A DNA stretch of 64,000 nt, taken from NCBI GenBank assembly GCA_954871525.1, contig OX940872.1:28537993-28601992 (forward strand). The letters are read 5' to 3'. The DNA comes from Parietaria judaica (taxonomy: Eukaryota; Streptophyta; Magnoliopsida; Rosales; Urticaceae). This document shows positions 51,101 through 61,763 of this stretch, one piece after another. The translations under genes were made by a program, and so were the position numbers. The stretch's first letter is position 1. Every line of letters starts with the position of its first letter. The notes beneath the pieces were generated by a model. That model was not told the origin of the DNA and made no database searches. It was given only the letters and a program-made list of their open reading frames with translations.

Positions 51101-54100
51101 AAGCCCTAAAATCATTATTTTTTCAATTGGTTCGAAATTTAAGGTTGTAAAAAATGTAAAATAAAGAAATGCTATAGGAAATGCTATAGAATTTCCTATG
51201 GCATTTCTCGTCAACAATTTAATCCTTGCATATTTTTTCATGAGAACGCTTGTAATATTAAAATTCCAATGTATAAGCCCTAAAATCATCATTTTTTTCA
51301 ATTGGTTCGAAATTTAAGGTTGTAAAAAATGTAAAATAAAAAAATGCTATAGGAAATGCTATAGCATTTCCTATGGCATTTCTCGTCAACAATTTAATCC
51401 TTGCATATTTTTGAATGAGAACGCTTGTAATATTAAAATTCCAATCTATAAGACCAAAAATAATTAATTTTTCAATAGGTTCGAAACTTTAGGTTGTAAA
51501 CAATGTAAAATAAAGAAATGCTATAGGAAATAGCATTTCCTATGGCATTTCTCTTCAACAATTTAATCCTTGCATATTTTTGCATGAGAACGCTTGTAAT
51601 ATTAAAATTCCAATGTATAAGCCCTAAAATCATTATTTTTTCAATTGGTTCGAAATTTTAGGTTTATTTCCTATGGCATTTCTCGTTAACAATTTAATCC
51701 TTGCATATTTTTCCATGAGAACGCTTGTAATATTAAAATTTAATTGTATAAGCCCTAAAATAATTATTTTTTCAATTGGTTCGATATTTTAGTGTAAACA
51801 ATGTAAAAGAAATAAATGTAGCATTTCCTATGGCATTTCTCGTCAACATTTTAATCCTTGCTTATTTTGGCATGAGAACGCTTGTAATATTAAAATTCCA
51901 GTGTATAAGCCCTAAAATCATTATTTTTTCAATTTGTTCAAAATTTTAGTTTGTAAACAATGTAAAATAAAGAAATGCTATAGAAAATTCTATGGCATTT
52001 TCTCGTCAACAATTTAATCCTTGCATATTTTTGCATGAGAACGCTTGTAATATTAAAATTTCAATGTATAAGCCCTAGAATCATTATTTTTTCAATTGGT
52101 TCGAAATTTTAGGTTGTAAACAATGTAAAATAACGAAATGCTATAGGAAATGCTATAGCATTTTTCGTCAACCATTTAATCCTTGCATATTTTTGCATAA
52201 GAACGCTTGTAATATTAAAATTACAATGTGTAAGCCCTAAAATCATTATTTTTCAATTGGTTCGAAATTTTAGGTTCATTTCCTATGGCATTTCTCGTCA
52301 ACAATTTAATCCTTGCATATTTTTGCATGTGAACGCTTGTAATATTAAAATTCCAATGTATAAGCCCTAAAATCATTAATTTTTCAACTGGTTCGAAATT
52401 TTAGGTTGTAAACAGTGTAAAATAAAGAAATGTAGCATTTCCTATGGCATTTCTCGTCATCAATTTAACCCTTGCTTATTTTTGCATGAGAACGCTTATA
52501 ATATTAAAATTCCAATGTATAAGCCCTAAAATCATTATTTTTTCAATTGGTTAAAAATTTTAGGTTGTAAACAATGTAAAATAAAGAAATGCTATAGGAA
52601 ATGCTATAGCATTTCCTATGGCATTTCTCGTCAACAATTTAATCCTTACATATTTTTGCATGAGAACGCTTGTAATATTAAAATTTCAATGTATAAGCCC
52701 TAAAATCATTATTTTTTCAATTGGTCCAAAATTTTAGGTTGTAAACAATGTAAAATAAAGAAATGCTATAGGAAATGCTATAGCATTTCTCGTAAACAAT
52801 TTAATCCTTGCATATTTTTGCATGAGAACGCTTGTAATATTAAAATTTTAATCTATAAGCCCTAAAATCATTATTTTTTCAATTGGTTCGAAATTTTAGG
52901 TTGTAAACAATGTAAAATAAAGAAATGCTATAGGAAATGCTGGCATTTCTCGTCAACAATTTAATCATTGCATATTTTTGCATGAGAACGCTTGTAATAT
53001 TAAAATTCCAATGTATAAGCCCTAAAATCATTATTTTTTCAATTTGGAACGAAAATTTAGGTTGTAAACAATGTAAAATAAAGAAATGCTATAGGAAATG
53101 CTATATGGCATTTCTCGTCAACAATTTAATCCTTGCAAATTTTTTCATGAGAACGCTTCTAATATTAAAATTCCAATGTATAAGCAGTAAAATCGTTATT
53201 TTTTCAATTGGTTTGAAATTTTAGGTTGTAAACAATGTAAAATTAAGAAATGCTATAGTATTTGCTATAGTATTTGCTATAGCATTTCTCGTCAACAATT
53301 TAATCCTTGCATATTTTTGCATGTGAACGCTTGTAATATTAAAATTCAAATGTATAAGACCTAAAATCATTATTTTTTCAATTGGTTCGAAATTTTAGGT
53401 TGTAAACAATGTAAAATAAAGAAATGCTATAGGAATTGCTATAGCATTTCCTATGGCATTTCTCGTCAACAATTTAATTATTGCATATTTTTGCATGAGA
53501 ACGCTTGTAATATTAAAATTCCAATGTATAAGCCCTTAAATCATTATTTTTTCAATTGGTTCGAAATTTTAGGTTTATTTCCTATGGCATTTCTCGTCAA
53601 CAATTTAATCCTTGCATATTTTTCCATAAGAACGCTTGTAATATTAAAATTCAATTGTATAAGCCCTAAAATAATTATTTTTTCAATTGGTTCGATATTT
53701 TAGTGTAAACAATGTAAAAGAAATAAATGTAGCATTTCCTATGGAATTTCTCGTCAACAATTTAATCCTTGCTTATTTTTGCATGAGAACGCTTGTAATA
53801 TTAAAATTCCAGTGTATAAGCCCTAAAATCATTATTTTTTCAATTGGTTCAAAATTTTAGTTTGTAAACAATGTAAAATAAAGAAATGCTATAGGAAATG
53901 CTATGGCATTTTCTCGTCAACAATTTAATCCTTGCATATTTTTGCCTGAGAACGCTTGTAATATTAAAATTTCAATGTATAAGCCCTAAAATCATTATTT
54001 TTTCAATTGGTTCAAAATTTTAGGTTGTAAACAATGTAAAATAAAGAAATGCTATAGGAAATGCTATAGCATTTGCTATAGCATTTTTCGTCAACCATTT

Positions 54101-54533
54101 AATCCTTGCATATTTTTGCATAAGAACGCTTGTAATATTAAAATTCCAATGTGTAAGCCCTAAAATTATTATTTTTTCAATTGGTTCGAAATTTTAGGTT
54201 CATTTCCTATGGCATTTCTCGTCAACAATTTAATCCTTGCATATTTATGCATGAGAACGCTTGTAATATTAAAATTCCAGTGTATAAGCCCTAAAATCAT
54301 TTTTTTTTCAACTGGTTCGAAATTTTAGGTTGTAAAAAGTGTAAAATAAAGAAATGTAGCATTTCCTATGGCATTTCTCGTCAACAATTTAACCCTTGCT
54401 TATTTTTGCATGAGAACGCTTATAATATTAAAATTCCAATGTATAAGCCCTAAAATCATTATTTTTTCAATTGGTTCAAAATTTTAGGCTGTAAACAATG
54501 TAAAATAAAGAAATGCTATAGGAAATGCTATAG
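45110..54533 (+). repeat. satellite 2 array, ~172-174-bp monomer
   Basis: Tandem array of roughly 55 copies. The anchor TCAACAATTTAATCCTTGCA recurs at 45187, 45361 and 45535, a 174-bp step. Each monomer has a constant part (TTTTTGCATGAGAACGCTTG, AATGTATAAGCCCTAAAATC, TTTTTTCAATTGGTTCGAAA) and a palindromic part (GAAATGCTATAGGAAATGCT followed by its near-inverse ending GGCATTTC). Shortened monomers are common from about 51500 on, where part of the palindrome is missing. Open frames up to about 110 codons arise only because some copies have lengths divisible by three. Confidence 0.95.
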
Positions 54534-54607
54534 TAAAATTTCGAACCAATTGAAAAAATAATGATTTTAGGGCTTATACATTGAAATTTTAATATTACAA
54601 GCGTTCT
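54534..54607 (-). repeat. inverted terminal fragment of satellite 2
   Basis: These 74 bases are the reverse complement of the satellite-2 constant part, from AGAACGCTTG to TTCGAAATTTTA. They sit directly against the last forward monomer, making a head-to-head end of the array. Confidence 0.9.
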
Positions 54608-54790
54608 ATTGGACCGAGGTTGGGATCACCATGACCGATGACTATAGGAAAGCCATCAATGACCTGTCTCCGAAGTGTTGGAAAACATTGCAATGAAAAT
54701 AAAATTGAGATAGCGTCAAGTGGGTCGAAACGTTGAACACCCGAGTTGAACGGTTTCTTCAAAACGAATTTTGGAACATATGCGGCTAAA
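54608..54790 (-). pseudogene. unidentified coding-like fragment
   Basis: A minus-strand frame of about 60 codons (phrases KPFNSGVQRFDPLDAIS and VIDGFPIVIGHGDPNLGP) has balanced composition unlike the surrounding AT-rich DNA. It is open through the fragment, but its apparent N-terminal part runs into a low-complexity direct repeat and its C-terminal end runs into satellite 2. I do not recognise it; a transposon or host exon scrap is equally possible. Confidence 0.35.
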
Positions 54791-55316
54791 CAAAAAAAGA
54801 ACAGGAACATAAGTTGGATATTTGCAAAATAACGGGAACATATGCTAGTGTTTAAGGCGTGACCCATGGCAAAAAATAACAGACATATACATAAGTGTTA
54901 ACGGAGGTTTAGTTTGAGTACGTTTTAATACTTATGGAATATATGTTGCGAAAGAAAAAAAGAACGGGAACATAAGTCGGATTTTTGCAAAATAAGGGGA
55001 ATATATGCCCGTAATAACTCCTCCAAAAATCAAAGCCCCAAATTGATTTTGTTGAGTGAACTTTCAGACTGATTTTGCAAACCAAATTGCAAAACTGGTT
55101 TCACAAACCAGTTAACCAAATGCGACCATAAACTTTGTAAAAAAATTATTATCTTATATATTTAGCGAATTATTAATTTAGTTAGTTAGGCCGGAGTCGG
55201 GACCGATCAAAAATATTATTTAATCACGACTATTAAATATCGCGACTAGTAAGTTATAGAGGTTCTAATGTAAAAGCGAAAATAAATTAATACTCTAAAA
55301 TAAATTTAATTGCGGC
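54791..55316. other. dispersed-repeat-like non-coding segment
   Basis: Two direct copies of a ~54-bp motif containing GGAACATAAGTYGGAT and TTTGCAAAATAA lie at 54792-54845 and 54955-55009. 55040-55125 has repeated CAAACCA / ACTGGTTT words ending in AACCAAATGCGACC, like the ends of small plant inverted-repeat elements. No gene seen. Confidence 0.45.
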
Positions 55317-56166
55317 TAGTCCCCAAAATCCCCCTAAAAACCCATCCGTGTTTTTTTTTTAATTTTAATTTTTTTAATTTTAAAAACTCGGATACGGGTA
55401 TATCCGAGACCTGGAAAAAAAATCCCGGATATATCCGGATCCGGAATTTTTTTTTAGTTTATTTTATTTTATTTTTATTTTGTGTTATTTATTGTTTAGT
55501 CCCTAATTTCGTTTAGTTGTTAAAATCTAACATTTTGGTACTTAAGTTTGGTTTTGAACAAAATAAATGTTTAATAACAACTAAAATAAAGTAAAATACG
55601 AAATAACTAATAATAAACCAATAATAAACTAAAATACTAATAATAACAACCAAATAAACTAAATTAATAACAATTAAAATACCTAAACAATATATTAAAC
55701 TAAAAATAGAGAGTATTTATATAATTATAAAGTAGCTAAACTATATACCAAATTCGGAAATATGAGAGCTTGAGAGAATTAAAGATGAAGAGAAGAAGTT
55801 GTGTGAAAAAAATGGGAGTGAAATGGTGTATTTATAGAGAAAAATGTGTAGGAATTCGAGTAAAGTGGTGTAATAAAGCCCCAACGGATCTATTTGAGAA
55901 CTTCGAGACAAATATTTCCGTTGGATTCAAACGGTACAATTTTCTGACGCGTGTCATGTACTGTTGCCGCAGTCCCTATATACTACCAACGACTCTTTAA
56001 TTATATATATTTTTTTAAATCCCGGATATTTTTATTTTCGGGTTGATTAAAACCCGGAGACCAAAATATCCGGAACCGAAAAACCCGTATCCGGATATTT
56101 TGGTATCCGGCTTTTGTAATTTTTTTTAGAAAAATCCGGGTTTAATCCGGTGGGGGGATTTTGAGC
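55317..56166. mobile_element. hAT-like non-autonomous element
   Basis: CAAAATCCCCC at 55324-55334 is matched by its inverse GGGGGATTTTG at 56153-56163. Just inside both ends are dense CCGGAT/ATCCGG words (55380-55450 and 56020-56150), a typical hAT subterminal pattern. The middle resembles a leader region (TATTTATAGAG, then AACGG) and codes for nothing convincing; the 76-codon frame at 55770 is probably chance. I could not define an 8-bp target duplication. Confidence 0.5.
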
Positions 56167-56771
56167 ATTTGTGGCTTGCCTCAGTTTTAGCGGGAACCTT
56201 AAAAAGTTGCCTCCAAAATTTTCCTCGAAAAGCCAAAGTCTGTGTTTCTTCTACCCAAACCCCAAAACACAGACACAACTCTCTCTCTCTCTCCTCCTCT
56301 TCAAGCTCGAAGCTGAAGCAACACTTTCTGTCAGAGTAAGCCAAGAATGACTCTTAGCAGGCTACAATCAGGAAAATCCAAGCGGGACCCAAAGTCGAGG
56401 ACTTGACGATGGCCGATTCACTGTGCGACCGAGCGACGAACAGGGAAGAGAGATGGATCTAAATAACCAGGTTGCATCTCTGTAAATCGAGGAGCATGCT
56501 TCCCGGTACAAATTCTTCTCTCTCGCGATCTTCATGTTTCCATTGATTCACTTCGATTTGGGTCTGCGTTTTGATTTATCGGCACAACTCTCTCTTTCTC
56601 CTCGACCCAAAACTCTGTCGAAGATTCGCCGCGCAAGCACAGCCTTTTTTGGCCGCGCCGTGAGGAATCGATGGCTGTCCGGCGAAGCCGCGGCTGAGGC
56701 AAGCGATTCGGACTTGGGTAAGGCGTGGAAGGTGATTCCTAACATCGACCCTCCCAGCAAGAGTCCCACTT
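56167..56771 (+). pseudogene. unidentified gene 5'-region fragment
   Basis: This stretch looks like a gene leader and first exon: a CT-rich run at 56279-56300, then GC-balanced DNA. A plus-strand frame from 56534 to 56773 ends with an Ala/Glu-rich segment and the phrase LGKAWKVIPNIDPPSKS. I do not recognise it. It lies directly before a possible cyclophilin scrap and an antiporter fragment, so I treat it as part of a composite of gene pieces. Confidence 0.35.
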
Positions 56772-56816
56772 GAGAACTTCATCGCCAATCACACTGGTCC
56801 TGGTCTCTTGTCGATG
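56772..56816 (+). pseudogene. possible cyclophilin exon scrap
   Basis: In one frame this reads ENFIANHTGPGLLSM, close to the conserved segment just before the MANxGPNTNGSQFF motif of plant cyclophilins (peptidyl-prolyl isomerases). A GTATAT donor-like sequence follows where the homology stops. The frame before it is closed by TGA. At only fifteen residues the assignment is tentative. Confidence 0.4.
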
Positions 56817-57196
56817 GTATATACCAATTTGCTTCGAGTTTTTGCTTCCATTTTAGTTCATTGTAGTTATTGTAGGTCATTGTCAAGTTTTTGTGAAGAA
56901 GTTCTTAGGTAGTAAGATTGGATTTTCGTGGTGTAGTTGTCCCGATGCCTGGAACTTTGTCGGGAAATCAAGTTGCCAATCTTGTCAGTTTAATCGAAAT
57001 AGCCCTTCTCTGGAAATTGTGATTAGTTTTTAATAACTTCTTATCATCATTATCCCGAAAATATACATAAATACCGGATCTATCTACAACTTTCTGTTAA
57101 GCATTCCATGCCCGCCTTATTCATTAAGTGAGTTGGTGAATGTGTCATTGGACTTTTTTTAGTTTTGGGTCAATTTACTCTTTATTTATTTTGTAG
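56817..57196. other. intron-like spacer
   Basis: T-rich, non-coding DNA between a donor-like GTATAT and an acceptor-like TTTTGTAG ending at 57196. No other feature seen. Confidence 0.4.
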
Positions 57197-58385
57197 GCTG
57201 TGGAATTACGACGAGGCTACACTTCTCAACAGCTTTGATAATCACGTTTTCCTCGATAAAGGGTTTTCCAAACTGAGTACAACCATTGAATCAGAATCCT
57301 TGATGAATGATGTGTGTCTATTTCCAACGAACTATATTCCTATATTTATAAAATAGTTTTGTATGCTTATTTCACTTTTTACGCCATTGGCACTTACTTT
57401 ACTGATCTTCATTCCAGAACCGCTATTGTGGTTTATTAGCTCTTTCTATCAAATGGTTATGGGAATGAGCATGAATCCGGAGTCCATACTAAAACTTCTC
57501 ACACAAGTCTCTTGTAGCGTAAGTTTAGTGTTCTCTTTTTTACTATGTAAATAATTTGTGGTAATTGTTTCTATCTTAATGACATAATTCTGTTTTCCAG
57601 GGTAGCTATTGGCCTTGCTTTTGGGATAGTTTATGTGTTGTGGCTGGGCTTCATATTTAACGACACTATCATCGAAATATCTCTCACACTCGCCGTGAGC
57701 TACATTGCCCATTTTTCCGTATGTTCCCTATATTCTTCTAATCCAATATTTTTTCTTAAATTAGAAATACTTATTAATCGGTAACTCGTAAGTGGTGCAT
57801 GGAATAGGCAGAAGGAGGTGATGTCTGTAGAGTTTTGACAGTGGTGACGTTAGGAATGTAAGCTTTACAACTTAGAAATATTTGTAGAAATATTTAAATG
57901 CAGAGAAAATAAATATCTGAGTTTAGAAAGTGGAAACAGATTTTGTTCTGCAGCAGCGAGAACAGGTTTTAAGGGCGACGGTCAGCAAAGCTTGCATCAT
58001 TTTCGGTATGGCTTTCTAATATATTTTGGGTTTGCAATGGTGTATAATATATTCTGTAGAAGTGTCTTTTAAGTTTGTGTTTCCTACAATTTAATAGGAG
58101 TAAGAGCAGTAATAAATGAATATGTTTATCAGTATGTGTCTCACACTTGACATATGCTTTTCGGTCAGGAGAAAGTTTGCTTATATAGTGACCACGTTGA
58201 TTTTCATCTTAAGGTAACATGATTTAAACTTAGATTATAGATTTTGCGCTTTAAGAAATAAATTTTTATGTGTGCCATTATGCTCACATGTCTCTGTGGA
58301 AATAGTTTTTTTCTTCCTTTATTTCCTTTTGCAGTGGAGTGGTCACAGCGGAAGGTGTTATTAATGACGATCATGTCTTGACATC
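57197..58385 (+). pseudogene. SOS1/NHX-type plasma-membrane Na+/H+ antiporter fragment
   Basis: Exon-like pieces, separated by introns with GT-AG borders, match the membrane core of plant SOS1-class antiporters in order: 57197-57311 (GFSKLSTTIESESLMND), 57419-57522 (TAIVVY, stop, then KLLTQVS), 57601-57720 (AIGLAFGIVYVLWLGFIFND and LTLAVSYIA), 57811-57857 (VLTVVTLGM), about 57950-58005 (ARTGFKGDGQQSLHHF), 58168-58214 (TLIFILS after a frame change) and 58335-58380 (GVVTAEGVINDD). The family exports sodium in exchange for protons. A TAG at 57437-57439 replaces a Gln codon, several frame changes occur, and the first exons and the long C-terminal half are absent. Retained introns mean it arose by DNA copying, not retroposition. 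Confidence 0.85.
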
Positions 58386-59045
58386 AAAATAGGGCACAAA
58401 CCCATAATCCTTATATCCTTTTCTCTATGTCCTCTCTCCCTGTTTCTTTCACTTGATCTTTGGGCTGTTGAAAAGGTCTTAAAATCTAGAATTTGTGAGG
58501 TACACGCTTCACTTTCGCAATTAGGCGAAGGCATTTCTCATTGGTAAAGCGAAGCGTGTTTTGAAAAGAAAGAACATTTAAATTGGTTTATCTTTGTGTT
58601 TAAAAATAATTATCAGTGTATAGGACTTGGTGATACTAAAAAATATATGTGGTTGGATACATTCATTGGATAAATTATTTGTCATTAATATATCAAAAGT
58701 ATATTTGCTTTCATAAATAATAATGTTTTATTCATGTATTCGTATAACCTATCAATTTTTTCATAAGCAAATTTCTTTCTTGCTGATTACATTGTTAGAC
58801 AAGCTTTTTATTTCTGTATATTGTTATGTATTGTTTATTAAGTGGGAGTATGTTGCGTTTGCTTTTTGGAATGCTATTGAGTCGCATTTACCCATATCTT
58901 TGTTTATGTACCTGTACATTTCGCCTTTTTTGTACTTGTTGTGGATGTGTTTGGCTCGTTATAGATGTACATGTGCGTGTGAATTTGATGCTTTTTTTAT
59001 TTTTTTTTTGTAATGCCTATGGTATTTTATGCTTGCTCCGAAGTG
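58386..59045. other. non-coding spacer
   Basis: AT-rich, no convincing gene; the open frames at 58723-59013 lack support. A short inverted pair, ACACGCTTC (58502-58510) and GAAGCGTGT (58551-58559), is the only structure noted. Confidence 0.5.
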
Positions 59046-59051
59046 AATGTA

Positions 59052-59094
<43 letters not shown>

Positions 59095-59192
59095 GGGTAT
59101 GGGTATGTGTACGTGTACGTGTACGTGTACGTGTACGTGTGTGTATGTGTATGTGTATGTGTGTGTATGTGTATGTGTACGTGTACGTGTAC

Positions 59193-59286
<94 letters not shown>

Positions 59287-59306
59287 GCGTATGTGTATGC
59301 GTATGT
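59046..59306. repeat. GTATGT/GTACGT microsatellite
   Basis: About 260 bp of (GTATGT)n with GTACGT and GTGT variants. From about 59104 to 59306 purines and pyrimidines alternate without a break. Long open frames in all six frames here are artefacts. Confidence 0.97.
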
Positions 59307-59743
59307 TTCCCATTTTTGTACTTGATGTGAATATGGTTCTTGTTATAAATGTACATGCGTACGGATTTGATGTTTCTTTTACTATTTTTGTAATGTCTGT
59401 GGTATTTTATTATTGCTCATAAGTGGATGTGTTTGTGCGTTTAAGTATAAATGTGAAATAGTATATTATATGATATATATGTATATGTATATGTATAAAT
59501 ATGTGTATTGGATCCATTTTGCTGTGATTGTGTATAAACGTGAATTCATACGTGCATTTGAGTATTTTTATTTTCTTATTTAAGTTGGTTTTTGTTAAGA
59601 TTTTAGTAAATTTGTGTGTGTTTTTATTTAGTTTATTTATGTTGTCTTTGCTTGTTTACGTCGTAGTGATTAGGTGTTACTTTGAGTGAGGAAATAATTT
59701 GAAAGGAAATATATGAATTATTGTGGTTCCATTTCAGGATTTT
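59307..59743. other. non-coding T-rich spacer
   Basis: Contains a diverged echo of 59010-59045 (TTTTTGTAATGTCTGTGGTATTTTAT at about 59384 versus 59006), suggesting an old duplication across the microsatellite, and a TATATG run near 59470-59500. No gene seen. Confidence 0.5.
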
Positions 59744-59899
59744 GGCGTAACGAAGAAAGGCGACTTCTCCAACGGATAGCTATCCTTTACAATACCCCCT
59801 TAAATAATTTTCTTGTAAGTGGGGAATATTTTAAAAGTAGCGAGAGTAATAATATAAATAGAAATATTAAATGATGTCGTTTGATATAGTTTTCAGGTC

Positions 59900-60133
59900 G
59901 CTCGGAGCACGGAGAAACGCATGCCGTACGCCTATGCGTACGCGCATGCCCGTATGCATACACGTAAGCCGTACCCTAAAAAGTACGCATGGATGATTGC
60001 ATACGCTACCTTTTTTTTAAAAGGTACACAGAAGACGTACGTTGTACTGGGTACACGTACGCACAACTGTAAGTCGTGCCGTAAAAAGTACGCATGGACA
60101 CATGCAAAGCGTACTCGTACGAGTACGCTTTGC
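59900..60133. repeat. GTACGC/GCATGC-rich repeat with 30-bp palindrome
   Basis: Repeated GTACGC, GCATGC and AAAAAGTACGCATGGA words (the last at about 59978 and 60082). At 60104-60133 lies a perfect 30-bp palindrome whose left half is GCAAAGCGTACTCGT. Confidence 0.85.
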
Positions 60134-60549
60134 CGACGGGGCAACGGCGGTTCGGAGGGCGGATTCTTCATCAACTGGCGACACTCGAATCAACTTTATT
60201 TTTATTGTATTCACTCCATTAAAATTTATTTTTTTGATAAGAAATAACTAATTTGTAAATTGCGGTGGTGTTGTTTCAGGGTACATACATGTACGTTTGC
60301 GTACTCGTAAGAGATGCATTCATGTATGTAAAAAAGGATGACGGTGGAATACGCGTGCAATAGGGAATTCTGGATGAGATAAGTAGTCAATTTATTTGAA
60401 TAGCGATGGTTGAAAAAATGAAATGTAGATATTTGAAAATTGATAATTTTATTTGTATTGCATATAGGAAGTTGGAGCAATGTGGTGAGAAGGCAAGAAA
60501 GTGAGAGGAAGATTTGTAAAGGTAAGTAAAGTTATAGTATTATTGTAAG

Positions 60550-60615
60550 TTTTATGTTTATGTTTATGTTTATGTTTATATTTATATTTATATTTATATT
60601 TATATTTATATTTAA
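60550..60615. repeat. TTTATG/TTTATA microsatellite
   Basis: About eleven hexamers, first TTTATG then TTTATA, inside an intron-like interval. Confidence 0.95.
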
Positions 60616-60782
60616 TATGATAATATTTTTTGATGATTACTATGTGTAGAAAAGGCGAGGAAGCAGAGAAGAGCAATGCTTTACATGTGAAGATGGGGAC
60701 AAGGTATTTTGCACTTTTATTTGAATGTTTGTTCGTTTGGTTGTTTGCTTTTTGGTGTGCTTGTATGCTTGTTTGTGTGTGC

Positions 60783-60867
60783 TTTCTTGTTTCTTGTTTC
60801 TTGTTTCTTGTTTCTTGTTTCTTGTTTCTTGTTTCTTGTTTCTTGTTTCTTGTTTCTTGTTTCTTGT
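60783..60867. repeat. TTTCTTG heptamer microsatellite
   Basis: About twelve head-to-tail TTTCTTG units. A duplicated GCTTGTGTTATTTTTTTATT unit follows directly (60872-60923). Confidence 0.97.
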
Positions 60868-61210
60868 TGTACTTGCTTGTGTTATTTTTTTATTAGTTGC
60901 TTGTGTTATTTTTTTATTAGTTGTTTGATTGTGTATTTTTGGAATTTAGTCGTATTTGTATCTATATATTATATCATTTGTAGGTATGACAATAAATTTG
61001 AAGAAGATCCAACAATCAATTCATTGGACCTGACAATGGATATGGTAAGATAAAAGAGTGCTTTGTATAATATTTTTTTTAAACCCCTATATTTGAAAAA
61101 GATTTGATGAATTATTTATGATTTTTGACTTATTTTGTTGATCAGGATGTGTGGAAGGAGCGTTTTGGAATTAGTGTGTGTTGTGGCATGTAATATGTAA
61201 TTGGAACGCT

Positions 61211-61763
61211 ACTGAGAGTTTTTGATGTTTGGATAATTAAATTAATTTTTTTTGTACCTATTTAAAGAATATGATTGTTAGTTTTGATTTTTATATATTA
61301 CATTATATTTTATTATAATTTAAATATTGTTGTTATTAAATAGTAAATAAAAATTGATTATTTAATTAAACTTCTATCATATTAAAGTATTGACAACAAT
61401 TATCATGTGTTGAATTGAAAAAAAAAACAATTATTATGTGTCGGATGCAAGTTATGTTTTGTTAATAAGAGTAGTTTTTTTGAATGACGACACTGATTAT
61501 GATAACTAAAATATGACAACATTTATATAAGGATATTCGTCAATCTCGCCTCTCTGAGTTTGTGCTACAAAACGCACTAATTACGGCTACAAGCCTTTTA
61601 AGCAAAAAATAAGCCTAAGGCAAATAACCTGTGTAAAAAGTATAAAATTGTTTTTTGAATTTGATTACCAAACTTTGTAGTCCGGTAGATAATTAAATTC
61701 TAAGAATATAGCAATTTGAATCGTGTCATTCTGACATTCTGGGAGAGAGTTATGCTAAAAACA
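61211..61763. other. telomere-proximal AT-rich spacer
   Basis: No gene or known repeat seen. It is the last non-telomeric sequence before the telomere array. Confidence 0.6.

Larger units (their letters stand above)
59744..61210 (+). other. chain of short exon-like segments, unidentified
   Basis: Several short segments are framed by good plant splice signals: TTTCAG|GATTTT at 59738, with GTAAGT near 59815; TTTTCAG before 59897; GTTTCAG before 60280; CATATAG|GAAG at 60469 with AAAG|GTAAGT at 60521; GTGTAG|AAAAGG at 60649 with CAAG|GTATTT at 60703; TTTGTAG|GTATGAC at 60984 with ATG|GTAAG at 61045; and GATCAG|GATGTG at 61146. Pieces such as NKFEEDPTINSLDLTMDM and VWKERFGISVC read like protein ends, but I cannot join one open frame or name a family. 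It could be a decayed gene, a spliced non-coding RNA or part of a transposon. Confidence 0.3.

Noticed and set aside
50624..51301. Minus-strand frames of 105-111 codons in satellite 2
   Set aside because: They run through consecutive monomers whose lengths happen to keep frame; the peptide is itself a tandem repeat of one monomer translation.
5591..54533. CRISPR-like array
   Set aside because: Units are long and contiguous with no short repeat/unique spacer pattern, and the DNA is clearly from a plant.
45110..54533. Satellite 2 palindromes as terminators or replication origins
   Set aside because: They recur in every monomer and there is no gene to terminate; nothing supports an origin function.
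59013..59422. Long overlapping frames in all six frames (Cys/Met, His/Thr and Val/Tyr repeats)
   Set aside because: Products of the GTATGT microsatellite.
60630..61053. Leu/Phe/Cys-rich membrane-protein-like frames
   Set aside because: They translate the TTTCTTG microsatellite and its duplicated neighbour.
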